Source: Candolleomyces eurysporus
Taxonomy: Eukaryota > Basidiomycota > Agaricomycetes > Agaricales > Psathyrellaceae
Length of the DNA stretch: 15,427 nt
Direction of reading: 5' to 3'
Assembly (NCBI GenBank): GCA_027579435.1
Contig: JANBPK010001403.1
Location: forward strand, 1 to 15,427
Positions 1 to 9,238 of the stretch are shown here, piece by piece; within the stretch, counting starts at the first letter, position 1, and the number at the start of each line of letters is the position of its first letter. The notes below the pieces were generated by a model that saw only the letters and a list, made by a program, of their open reading frames with translations, had not been told where the DNA came from and did not search any database. The position numbers and the translations under genes were made by a program.

Positions 1-672
1 AGCAGAAGGAGAAGCACCGACTGTTGTCCTTTTATGGTAGTACCGAACAGCCACGATGACTCGGGTGCGCCACCAGTGTCACATGTCATACCCAAATATG
101 GTCACTTGTCATGGGCGCAAGGCGGCCCAGGTGCTCAACCTCACTCACAGCTTTACTGCATTCTTCCCTCCCTCTCTTTCTTCCCACCCACGACCACGTC
201 TACTATCCCTCACCGACATTCCTACCATATTATGTCTCTTCAGCTTTCGCTCATTCCTTCCCTCAACGCCTTTTGCTTGGTCGACTGTCGATGCCCTGGA
301 GGCATTTACCTTACCTTTTAGACCAGAAAAAATGGATAATTTACCCTTCTTTCTACTTTTTATTCGCTCGAGTGCCTCAATCCCAGCGCCAAAAATCAAC
401 CAACGTCCAAAGACCAGCACCAACGGCAAAGTAAGGGGGAAGGCTTCTGTTCAATCCGACTATGTACAATCAAGAAGACCACCACATCTATCGCAAAACT
501 CTATCCGAGAAGACGCAACGCAGCAAACGCAAGTGAAAATGTACAGTTGATGAAGGAAATGAGAGATAAGGTTGAGATATATACTACAAGGAGTCAACGT
601 TGAATCCGACCAAGAAATGCAGGACAAAAGATCCAGCCGGCCAGCGAGCCATTGACCTCGAAAGAGTGGAGT
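1..672. other. No supported gene; pyrimidine-rich stretch
   Basis: I see no convincing gene here. A plus-strand frame is open from 56 to 550 (164 codons), but its translation is rich in Ser, Pro and Arg, has no recognisable motif, and overlaps other open frames of similar quality. A strongly CT-rich stretch at about 155-210 resembles the pyrimidine tracts found upstream of fungal start codons, so a short or partial plus-strand gene cannot be excluded. The right-hand end would be 3' flank of the minus-strand ORF that ends at 673. Confidence 0.5.
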
Positions 673-1170
673 CTAGTCGAGGCAGAAGACCACACGGCCG
701 ACATCACGACATTTCCGCACGACTTTCCGAAGGCACTGCAAGTCGACGAAACAGTCAGCCATCCAATACTGACACCAGGATGACCAGCGACTTACCCAAG
801 CCCACAAAGGACGAGGCTTCTTTTTGAGGAGAGGAGCCGAAGGGTACCGGTCGACTACTTCCACCTCGAACGCATCCTCGTCAGCAAGCATTTCATTTTG
901 CTTGATGCTCTATCCGAAATACAGTCAACGACGGGAGCAAAGAAAAAAGAGAAGACAGGCACGGACCTTTGCAAGCAAAACAGCTGTCTGCTCCAGCTGG
1001 ACGCGTAGCCGTCTTGTACTGGCAGCAGGTTCGAGAGCCTCTTCAGAATGAAACCCTGGAACGGAGAGGACACAAACCATGGAGCTTGGCTGGCAGGTGG
1101 GGGAAAAAATTCGCTGCGGAGGAGGTGGGAGGATGCCAGGCGGTCGACGTGGAGGGGCGATATTAGACAT
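673..1170 (-). CDS. Hypothetical small protein, three exons (tentative)
   Basis: I do not recognise this protein. The model reads 1170-967, 909-796 and 735-673 and gives 126 residues. Both introns are in phase 0: 910-966 (57 nt, weaker donor gtccgt, acceptor ..gatag) and 736-795 (60 nt, strong donor gtaagt, acceptor ttgcag). The start is the first in-frame ATG after an A-rich context (cgaaaATG). The N-terminus is Pro/Arg-rich (APPRRPPGILPPPPQR). It is followed by a possibly helical charged stretch (residues about 48-85, RRLRVQLEQTAVLLAK then SIKQNEMLADED) that becomes continuous only after splicing, which is the best support for the model. The second intron is a multiple of three and is open, so retention would also be translated. 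There is no signal peptide or membrane segment. It could still be a chance ORF; transcript data would settle it. Confidence 0.4.
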
Positions 1171-2259
1171 TTTCGAGTAACTTTTAAGATAATTCCTGTC
1201 AGCATATAAGTAGAAAGGAACGTAAAGAGTAGAGGTATCGGTAGATAGTGTTTGTTGTGAGGTGGCCGGGGGAGAGGCAGGATCAGCCTCGAAGTGGAAA
1301 ATGGAGGGCTCAGGCGAAGGGTGAAGGTGATACGACGCAGTGGAGGGTGTCAAAGGGGTCATGTTCGCGCTCGTCGATGTGCTGGCAAACTGGTCGCAGC
1401 GACGCGTGGCCTGGTCCAGGTTGCAGCACAGTTGGGGAAGGAGGCTGCTTCCTGGGGCAAATTAAGGGAGGGGAGAAAGAAAGAACGAAGGTGGGTGATG
1501 ATTTTCAGAAGAGCGAACCGACCAAACAACTAAAAAGCATTGGTGCGATTAATTGAGCGGAGAAGAATGTTTACGATCAGGGCAGGATCAGCAGCCACGA
1601 TCGAGAGCCCTGAAATACTGTCTTCGAAGCGGTGGGTCTGCTTCGGAGCTGAACGACGCTTTCCATGATGCCGCAGCCCTTGGCCAGAGGGCGGGTCGTT
1701 TAGAGTCCGCACAGGGGATGAGTGCCTTGAAGGGGAGGCCCGAAATGAAAGCGGGGCACGAGCAGTAACAGAAGCGATTGCCGTAAACCTGGATGCCAAT
1801 CGAAGGCTCAGGACGTACGAACCTTTTATGGCAAAGGTCTGGCTCGAGTGCCCGCCCACTGACCACAAACGACCCAGAAATTCCAGGTGGTCCAAAGGTC
1901 AAGCTGCTCGCAGCCAGGACTACAATAGTCCTTCGTGCATAGCCAAAGGACTTGCTGGAGGAGCTCGAAGCCGCCTTTCCCCCCTGCCGTTGGTCGACCC
2001 ACCCACACACAAGGGAACAGCTACCGCCAAAGCTCAGGTACTTCGGCCATTCTTTCACCGTGGCGTCCTCCGTCTTTAACATTGGGTCCGTTATAGCTGA
2101 CTGAAATTGCAGGAAGCAACCGCCTTTACCAAACAGGTTAACCACTGCCCACCCAACATCTCTGCAAGCGAAGGCAAGAACAAGAGCGGCCCCTGGTCTT
2201 GCTTGTATCCCGTGGCCAACCGCCCAAGGTGATTCACTTTAGTCTAATCCCCACAAGTC
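1171..2259. other. No supported gene
   Basis: The longest open frame is on the minus strand (2145-1588, 185 codons). Its composition is mixed, with clusters of Ser, Cys and Gly. It has no domain motif, and overlapping frames on both strands are also open for 70-120 codons, as expected in GC-rich DNA with few stops. I found no splice pattern that joined pieces into a recognisable protein. The part next to 1170 is probably the promoter of the small minus-strand ORF. Confidence 0.5.
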
Positions 2260-5019
2260 NCCTGAATCCCGACCCTTCCTGACGCANACTGGTTGCAATA
2301 GCTCCTCCTTGTCCCCCTTGTCCTCCCTCTCCTACACCTTCCACCGTCAAGGCCCCTACGAACTNCTGCGTCTCAGACCGAAAGCTGAGGCCAACCCTAC
2401 ACCCATCAACATAAACCGTTCTCTTCATCGAAACCCCTGACACCCAACTGTGTACAACCCTCTCCGCCCCAGTGCCTAAACTCCTCTACCTTTCCCCACG
2501 TCCACGGTCAGCCGCCNCCTTACACCCAGGACCATAACCACCGGTACCCAACCACCCAGCACGCTCGCATGGATACTGTTCAGCTCGACTGGGGATAGCT
2601 TCAGCTACCGACACTAGTCCCGCCTGACTGCAGGCAGCAGGCCGTTTTGAAACTGCAGACCTGCCTGGCAGTCTTGAAGGGAGGGAGAAGGATNGGACGC
2701 TGTCCGAAGACCTGCCTATGGATGACAGGTGCGTATATTCCTCCCCAGCCTCTCGCAGTTGCTGATGATATGAACATCTGCTTTNCCGAACAGCNTCTAT
2801 NCNTACAGNAAACGTCCATCCTCNTNTCTTGTTGAGNTGTCNTNNNGCAAGAATCTGGCCAGNAGCCTGCGTGACAGAGGCGAGGCAGCNAACNCTATTT
2901 GCAGAAGNTCCTGTCGAAAAANANGATGANNNGANCTCGAGNNGACNCCAGAGANGCAATAGCGNCTCACCATGATGCTTGGATGTATGGCTCCCANCTG
3001 CGTNCACTCGTCAGACGCTGATACCCNAACANGCGGAAGGACTNCTCGGTTATCACCNGCAAGACCTCTGCTGGGGNCAGCGGGTCAGGCCAACACGGGA
3101 AGTGACGATAGTTCAAGCTGTTCTCGAGGTCGTCACTCTTCGCTACCCTGAGACCGAGGCCCAAGCCTGTCTGTCGGCCATCCGCTGTCCCAATTGCTCC
3201 CGGTGTCAGTTGCTTCCTCCTCGCAAGTATTGGCGACTCAGGGAAGGCGGCGGATGCGTCGACTCCCGGGATAGACCACCACGATGGAGAGATTTCTTCG
3301 TGCGGATGGGTCCAGAACTATAGTCCTAAACCCTCCTCACGGAGTGGTTCGAGCAGAGGGCCAGCAGCAACCGCCGAGAGTACATTCGCCAATCCGCGTC
3401 AAGCANAGGCAGAAAGAACCAAAAGCGACTGACTTGGGCGTTTGCGCTGATCGCTTGGAGGTTGCCACCCCAGTCAGGGTTGATACAANGCATTCGGAGG
3501 CCCTCTNCAATAGATGATCTTCTCCATCATTGATGCGAATTTGACGCCCAGGAACTGTATGTGCGCGACACGAATGAGGGGANAAGGCTGGCTATGTGAA
3601 GGGGCNAANGTCNCANAATGAGAACNCAGTNGGGATGNAATTGGTTGNCCTCACCTCAAGNTCCAATCCCGCGNTATGTGATTGACTTCTGGTCTCCNAG
3701 TCCGGTTCGGTGTGGTCAGCCACCAGCTGTGGCTGCCAGCGTCATCAATACTTCGAGCTNGTTTCNGAATCCCCATCGCTTCNTCCACCTTCTTGAANAT
3801 CCAAAGACGCCGTGCAACAGTCTCGAGGATTAGGGAGGNTTTCAAGGCCTTCTTGGCAGCTGCNTCTNCGTATACTAGTACCGGTCANTGAGGCCTTACG
3901 TCGTTCNGGGCAGCAGGCTTACCAGTTNAACGTAGCCTCTACCACCGNCTAATGCCATCCTCGGGNAGGCAGGCTCCCCAAATTGTCAAGCCTATCCTCC
4001 GTCCTCTCCTGTCCAAACCCCGTCAGCACATAGGCTCCACCATCCCCAATTCACAATCATCCGTCAGGCCGCCACNACGCTCAAATATTCATTCGAAAAT
4101 CTGCGTTCGTCTAGTTCTTTAAAANGGGGCAATTATGACAATGAAGCAAAGACAAATGGCAAGCAGAGAGACATGGTGGTCGTTGATGGGAGGAAGTTGG
4201 ACCCCGGGCCTTTCAGCGGTTGACGGCGCCGGCCACCGTCTTGTTTGGTCCCCCCCATCAACCGCTTCCATTATTATTGAGGTTCAATTTCCCCNTCTTC
4301 CGGGCGACGGGCAGCGTATTACTGAGCGTAACGACTCCAGAGCTCGAAAATGGCCGAAATATCCCCCAGGATAATCGATGATTTGTGGAGGTCAAAGGCT
4401 CCAAATACAAATCNGAGTCNGATTCAGACTCACTNGAGGGCTCTGCAAATATTATCCCCCCGTTCCGGAACCACGGCGTCGCTCCNGGANNGCNACTATA
4501 CTCCTNCCGAGCCCATACGGACNANGCNNGGCCCTCATCATGTCNTTACCGTACCATAATTCAATGAACCTCGGTCCCGCCCGGCGCTTCACGACTCNAT
4601 TCGACGCATTCTCACCTAAGTATCCAGAGTATGGGCTCGNCTCTAAGCTCTCAGGTCAATGCCTACGCCGTCGATAATCTCGTCGAGTTTGCTCCCTCGC
4701 AACATGACATTTTCGCACTTCCTTGGGCCGTTCACTCCTTCACATACCCTCCGACTAGGAGAAGCCGTAATTTAGGCCGCATCCTCGTGGCNCANGTCTN
4801 NNCNACNACATCTGCCTTTGGTCTCATTTTCGCAAGCACCAAGGGCCGGGGTNGCAATGGCTGCGACCGCGCTAGGTGACTCAGGAGGATGGCACCCTGA
4901 ATTCATATTCAAGTTGATAGCGATTTCATTCATTCAGCTTGGTAACGTTCTCCAAAAACGCCGCGCATTCGAACTCCGTATGCTGATGGTCTTTGGAAAT
5001 TGAATTCGCTTCATTCTNN
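2260..5019. other. Low-quality gene-poor stretch with scattered unresolved bases
   Basis: Unresolved bases occur singly or in short groups from 2260 to 5019 and are densest at about 2690-3060, 3580-3960 and 4270-4860. Almost no other part of the window has them. All open frames here are short (at most 173 codons) and interrupted by unknown residues, and none shows a domain I know. One diverged repeat copy (D1) lies near the right end. The pattern suggests poorly covered, repetitive or allelically divergent DNA rather than a real gap, because reading continues between the unknown positions. Confidence 0.6.
4703..4881 (+). repeat. Dispersed repeat D, copy 1
   Basis: This is a diverged direct copy of 8788-8970. 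Matching anchors are ccctccgactaggagaag (here) against ccctccgtttaggagaag, and ggtctcattttcgcaagca against ggtcttattttcgcaagca, followed by a shared ..aatggctg / ..gatggctg and ..taggtgact end. The spacing between anchors is similar in both copies. The open frames of the two copies do not agree, so it looks non-coding. It may be an old transposon or solo-LTR fragment, but I see no terminal inverted repeats. Confidence 0.65.
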
Positions 5020-5306
5020 CTACGCTGTCGTCCACAGTCCATTGGCAGCGCCCAAGGGCACAGATGGAACCTCTCAACTATTGCCACCCCAGACTGCTTT
5101 ATGACGACCGTGCCATTGGCCACGGCGGCGCAGAGATGATGGTGGATTTATTGGCAGGTCACAGCGACCTGCCAGGGCAGTCAGCGATGAGACGTAGCCT
5201 CAATGGCTCGACGGCGACGACGATGGCAATTGCGCTCGCCTTGACCAGACCTCGAGTAAAGCGAACGAAGCCCTAGACCCAAGGCCTATCCTCTAATTAT
5301 TGCGTC
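5020..5306. other. No gene seen; one perfect hairpin
   Basis: Only short shadow frames occur here. The one structured element is a perfect 9-bp inverted repeat with a 5-nt loop at 5152-5174 (tggcaggtc, loop acagc, gacctgcca). It has no U tract after it and no obvious role. Confidence 0.5.
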
Positions 5307-5503
5307 AAGCCACTGTATTGCCAGACCTACGTAACCTTTGAAAATTTCTATGGCATTTCTGCTGTCCGTGACGAGTAGGGCTGGCATTCCTGGACAGTGG
5401 TATGCGATGAAAGTTGAAGGTCTGAAATTTTCCTATCATGGTATACCTTTCGGATCCCTCGGGCAAATTTTCGGCCAGGTCCAACTCATTCTCCTCCGAG
5501 AGT
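5307..5503 (+). repeat. Repeat B, copy 1 (plus orientation)
   Basis: The plus strand here matches the reverse complement of 6465-6668 along its length. Shared blocks in the same order are cagacctacgta, ggcatttctg, ggctggcattcctggacag, gcgatgaaag, tgaaggtctgaaat, and a final gg(a/c)ccaggtccaac-type block. The two copies differ by many substitutions and small indels, and neither keeps an open frame, so both are old. Weaker resemblance continues at about 11065-11150 (atgggggtatctttggagatc against atggtatacctttcggatc). Confidence 0.75.
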
Positions 5504-5533
5504 TACATGTAGGCTACTATACAATCAAAAGCA

Positions 5534-5825
5534 CAAGATAGCAAAAGTTGGGGCTCAGCGGAGCATGCTTGGCGAAGACACTTGACTCTACTCCCAATGC
5601 TATTGCATCTTATGATGTAGCGCATTTTCAGTTAAAAAAAGGAGACGGAGAGCGCCGAGTATCTGGCCGAGTATCGAGGATGGATTGCTCGAAATGGGAA
5701 ACCCGTCGGATATTGCTCTGGAAAATGTCCGAAATGGAACTGATATAATTTGTCCATGTTAAGAAGACAGGCCGTCGGCCGATGCCGTGAGCGCTGTTGC
5801 TTGGTTTATGATTACATCGCTGCGT
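5534..5825 (+). repeat. Repeat C, copy 1
   Basis: This is a direct, diverged copy of 11187-11390, the segment immediately upstream of BUD31. The shared blocks are caagata.agcaa..gtt, ggctcagc, tgatgt.g.gcattttcagt, catgtta.gaagacaggcc and gccgtgag. Relative to the BUD31 copy this one carries extra sequence between the cattttcag and catgtta blocks. No open frame is conserved between copies. Confidence 0.75.
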
Positions 5826-5988
5826 GCAAGTTGAAGAACACGAAGAATAGGACGGTCGATGAGAAGATATCACGGTAAGTCGAATCCCAGTCTAAGTACT
5901 CATATTTATTGACAATGGGAAACTCACCTTCTCCGTGTTCAGAGAGCAGCGGGATACATGACTGACGGTGAGTCTATCCGAGTCTTCT
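5826..5988. other. Spacer with intron-like splice signals, no frame
   Basis: On the plus strand a donor (cacg|gtaagt, about 5875) and an acceptor (gtgttcag, ending near 5941) look like a normal short fungal intron. However, all three plus-strand frames across the splice reach a stop within about 25 codons. This may be a pseudogene scrap between repeats C1 and A1. Confidence 0.4.
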
Positions 5989-6462
5989 GCGGGACAGCTT
6001 CACCTTACGGAGGTTCATGCAACAGGAAACCCCAGAACGTGTCAAAGGTGGACCCCGGAACAAGCCATGCTCATATGGCGTAGCTCTGGCTGAAACGATT
6101 GGGGAAGAAGTCTTAATACTGTTCATATCCCCACGCATGCCGAGTAAGTGTTCATGTGCTCATTTGCACGCAAATTCTCAATCGTCATTAAATGCTAGAA
6201 TGTCGAGCCTTCTAATAGAAGCTATCAGAGCTCTGACTGGACTCCATGCTGGCTCATCTTCTTTGTCCATACGATGCTTTCCGAGGCATAGAATGCAGCT
6301 CCCTGCGCCGTCCTGGGTCCATCTGGTTCGGCGTGCGTGGGCTTTTGAAGGGCTCGTTGTCGCCACGTTCCTCGAGATATGAAAGTTCTTGAATCTCACG
6401 TATTACGTGCAGTGCACATTCAAGTGCTGAACGGTCAAATAGATATATACAGGTTTGATTGG
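5989..6462. repeat. Repeat A, copy 1 (direct repeat of 6669-7149)
   Basis: This is about 470 bp repeated in the same orientation at 6669-7149, with roughly four bases in five identical by eye. Long shared blocks include catctggttcggcgtgcgtg, gaagggctcgttgtc, ccacgttcctcg and gatatgaaagttcttgaa. Both strands have an open frame in the right half in both copies. Differences in the minus-strand frame fall about equally on first, second and third codon positions, and this copy has an in-frame TGA where the other has CAA. I therefore read it as non-coding or decayed sequence. Confidence 0.9.
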
Positions 6463-6464
6463 AT

Positions 6465-6668
6465 CTCTGCAGGGAGGAGAAGTTGGACCCGGCCGAAGAA
6501 TTGCCTAGGAGATCTAACAGATTTATCATGATNAAAAAAATTTCAGACCTTCAGCTTTCATCGCCTACATGTTCCACTGTCCAGGAATGCCAGCTCGACG
6601 ACTTGGATATCAGAAATGCCTTCAAAATTTCCAAAGGCTACTACGTAGGTCTGTGAAAATACAGCAGC
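6465..6668 (-). repeat. Repeat B, copy 2 (inverted relative to copy 1)
   Basis: The reverse complement matches 5307-5503. It sits exactly between the two direct copies of repeat A with essentially no spacer on either side, giving an A-B-A block. It contains one unresolved base at 6533 followed by an A run. The open minus-strand frame through it (91 codons, entering A1) is not kept in copy 1 of B. Confidence 0.75.
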
Positions 6669-7149
6669 GCGGGACGTCTTCACCTTACGGCTATTGGAGA
6701 CTCATGCAACAAGTAACTCCAGAACGTGCCAAAGGAGGACTCCAGACCGAGTCTGGCGCAGATGGATTAGCTCTAGCTGGGACGATCGGGGAAGAAGCCT
6801 GAGCACTGTTCACATCTCCACGCATGCCAAGTAAGTGGTCATGCATTCATTCGCACGGAAGTCCTCAACCCTCACTACATGCTAGAATATAGAGCCTCCT
6901 GATAGAAACTGTCTGATTCTTAACTGATTATCATGCTGGCTTGTCTTCTCGGTCCATACGACGCTTTCAGAGGCATATATTGCAGCTCCCTGTGCCGTCT
7001 TGCGTCCATCTGGTTCGGCGTGCGTGGGCTCTTGAAGGGCTCGTTGTCCCCACGTTCCTCGGGATATGAAAGTTCTTGAACCTCACGTATCACGCGCAGT
7101 GCACATTTAAGCGCTGAACGCTCGAATATATCAGCGTAGGTTCGATTGA
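6669..7149. repeat. Repeat A, copy 2
   Basis: This is the direct repeat partner of 5989-6462. It ends about 70 bp upstream of the GTPase start codon at 7219, so its right end (with an AT-rich gaatatatc near 7122) may supply part of that gene's promoter. The plus-strand frame MQQ.TPER.KGG is shared with copy 1 but is stopped here by TGA at about 6800. Confidence 0.9.
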
Positions 7150-7218
7150 CTTTCTTGTCATCGTTTCTTCCCCTCGCTCTCCCACCACTTCAGCAGTTCA
7201 TCCTGTTCGTCGACCACC
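7150..7218 (+). promoter_or_regulatory. Probable 5' leader of the GTPase gene
   Basis: This is a short CT-rich leader (tttcttcccctcgctctccc) ending in the strong start context ccaccATGG. CT-rich tracts just before the start are common in fungal genes. No clear TATA box is placed inside it; the nearest AT-rich motif is near 7122. Confidence 0.5.
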
Positions 7219-8547
7219 ATGGGACGGATTGGAGAGGAAAATGCTACGATTGCGTGAGTTCGGTGGTGCGAGAAGGAAAATGAAGACTGCTAACAGGCTC
7301 ACTCTGCCCCCTCCTTCTAGCGTCATGGGCGCTACTGGCAGTGGAAAGACTACAGTATGCCGTTCAAATCTTTTCGAGTCTCAGGGCTAGAGTCTCAATG
7401 TTGGCCATCGGTTGGCTCTGCTCCTACGTTATAGTTCATCAATCTAGCGTCTAATTCGAGCCTTCCAACGAGCGATGGCCTGCGATCGTGCACCGAGGTC
7501 GTGACCGCTACTACGCCGTTCGATATCGACGGAAGGAGAGTCGTCCTAGTCGATACTCCAGGATTCGACGACACGGTGAGGAGCGACTCCGACATCCTGA
7601 AGCTCATTGCGGATTTCCTTGCGAGTTCGTGAGTGGCAGCAGCATTGGTTCCTTCGTTTTGGTTCTGACGCCACGCCTCAGGTACAAGGACGGCCATAAA
7701 CTCGCAGGCCTTCTTTTCTTCCACAGGATTTCTGACTTCCGAATGGGCGGTATCTCGCTCAAGAATTTCCGAACCTTCAGAAAGTTGTGTGGCGAGCAGA
7801 CCCTACGGAACGTCGTCCTTGTGACAAATATGTGGGGCTCCGTTAACCCACAGGTTGGCGCGCAGCGGGAGCAAGAGTTACTGACCCAAGATGATTTGGG
7901 GTTCAAGTCAGCCCTTGAGAAAGGCGCAAAGATGATGAGGCATGACGGGAGTGGCCAGTCGGTGTCGGGTATCCTGAGATACATCTTGGGAAATAATAAT
8001 CCGATGGCGCTGCAGATTCAGAGGGAGATAGTTGACGAGAGGAAGGACGTCTCGCAGACTGCGGCTGCAGCTGAGATAGAGAGGGAGCTCAGAGCGGAGA
8101 GGGAGCGGCAAAAGGCTGAGGCTGAAAGGATTAGACTAGAGATGGAAGGTACGGTCCCCGTTTCATACTATTATACCCTGTTTGGTCTTACTCACTCCGT
8201 CTACAGCGGTAGCGCGAGCTCGAGCAGAGCAAGCCAGGAGACAGCTTGAAGCAGAGGCATGGCGAAGACAGCAAGAGGTAGCTAGAATCGAAGCTGAGCG
8301 TCGTCGTGCCCAAGAACAAATGGAGAGAGAAAGACTAGAGAGGGAGAGACTAATCCTAGCTCAGGAGGAAGCCAGACGCATAGAGGCTGCGAGAATTCAA
8401 CGAGAGCACGAGCTCGCACTAGCGGAGCAGCGAAGGGTGGCGGAGGAAGCAAGGAGAAGGCAGATGGAGGAAGAAGAGAGGCTGCGGATCGCTTTGAGTC
8501 AGGTCCCAAGGAGGAAGAAGAAGAGGGGGCTGAGACGTTTGTTCTGA
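7219..8547 (+). CDS. P-loop GTPase-like protein with C-terminal coiled coil
   Basis: The exons are 7219-7253, 7321-7354, 7435-7628, 7682-8148 and 8207-8547, giving 356 residues. The G1/P-loop GATGSGKT is at residues 15-22, a likely G2 threonine at T43 (SCTEVV), and G3 DTPGFDD at 63-69. The family signature YKDGHKLAG...HRISDFRMGG is at 89-111. The usual G4 (NKxD) is replaced by VTNMWG (135-140). From about residue 203 to 350 the chain is almost all Glu, Arg, Gln and Ala, with RERQKAEAERI-type heptads, i.e. a long coiled coil, ending in a basic tail RRKKKRGLRRLF. This is the G-domain (MMR_HSR1 / AIG1-like) type I know from mushroom genomes, whose cellular role is poorly known. Nucleotide binding is likely; polymerisation or membrane action as in GIMAP/IRG relatives is inference. 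The gene is convergent with the trefoil gene and complete. Confidence 0.93.
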
Positions 8548-9238
8548 TAGTGATTCTTTGGTGGCTACCTCATCCAGTGAGATGCCTATTTCTTTCTTTT
8601 TGTTCCCAGCCATTGCATAGTACCCAAGTCAATATTCACGTACGACCCAGTAAATTATGCTGAAAGTTGAACAATGTCATCGCTCTTCTCCTGAGTTATG
8701 AAGGCTTGGGTTGTGAACCCCATAGATCCCGAGCAGCCATCTATCCCAGGAACCTCTTTTCGCCATTTTCGTACCCAGGATTTTTGGCATGTTTCGTGCG
8801 CAACGCGCCATTCAGTCTTGTGACTACACGCGCCCTCCGTTTAGGAGAAGGCGTCCCTGCGGCCAGCCCTTCACGGCGTCTGCGCCGGAGTCACGGTCTG
8901 TTCTCTTGGTCTTATTTTCGCAAGCATCAAACATCGGGATCGCGATGGCTGATACCGCTAGTAGGTGACTTAATTATAAGGAAGGTGACATCAAGAATGA
9001 ATGCCTGAGTTAATTATGAATTCATCCATGATGCTCCGACAATCTGCGCTTTCCAAGTCATATAATCCTCTCTCAATACACCGTGTATCTCACCCAACGG
9101 TCTGGTCAGCTTTAGGCTGTCTCTTGCAAATGGAAGTCTCCATTCAATTCGTCACTTACTTTTTCGACTCAGGCTTCAACGAAACGTCGTAGTTTGTGTT
9201 GCTAAATTAAACTACATGAGTTCTGCTCATAGATATGA
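8548..9238. other. Intergenic region between convergent genes
   Basis: This region holds the 3' ends of the GTPase gene (left) and the trefoil gene (right), and repeat copy D2. The short open frames at 8667-9008 and 9001-9192 have no motif and no matching splice signals. I see no gene. Confidence 0.6.
8788..8970 (+). repeat. Dispersed repeat D, copy 2
   Basis: This is the diverged direct copy of 4703-4881, sharing ccctccg..taggagaag, ggtct.attttcgcaagca and a final taggtgact block. It lies in the 3' flank of the GTPase gene. Confidence 0.65.

Noticed and set aside
56..550. 164-codon plus-strand open frame at the left end
   Set aside because: No motif, biased Ser/Pro/Arg composition, competing frames equally open, and its first half lies over a pyrimidine-rich promoter-like tract.
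1023..1033. ggttcgagagc resembling a tRNA B box
   Set aside because: The conserved final bases of the B box are missing, no A box lies upstream and no cloverleaf can be folded around it.
1588..2145. 185-codon minus-strand open frame
   Set aside because: No recognisable domain; neighbouring frames on both strands are also open and no splice pattern improves it.
5152..5174. Perfect 9-bp hairpin as a terminator
   Set aside because: Not followed by a T tract, not near a gene end, and this is a eukaryotic genome.
6254..6529. Minus-strand frame of 91 codons through repeats B2 and A1
   Set aside because: Its counterpart in A2 diverges evenly over codon positions and the B part is not open in B1, so it is probably chance or long dead.
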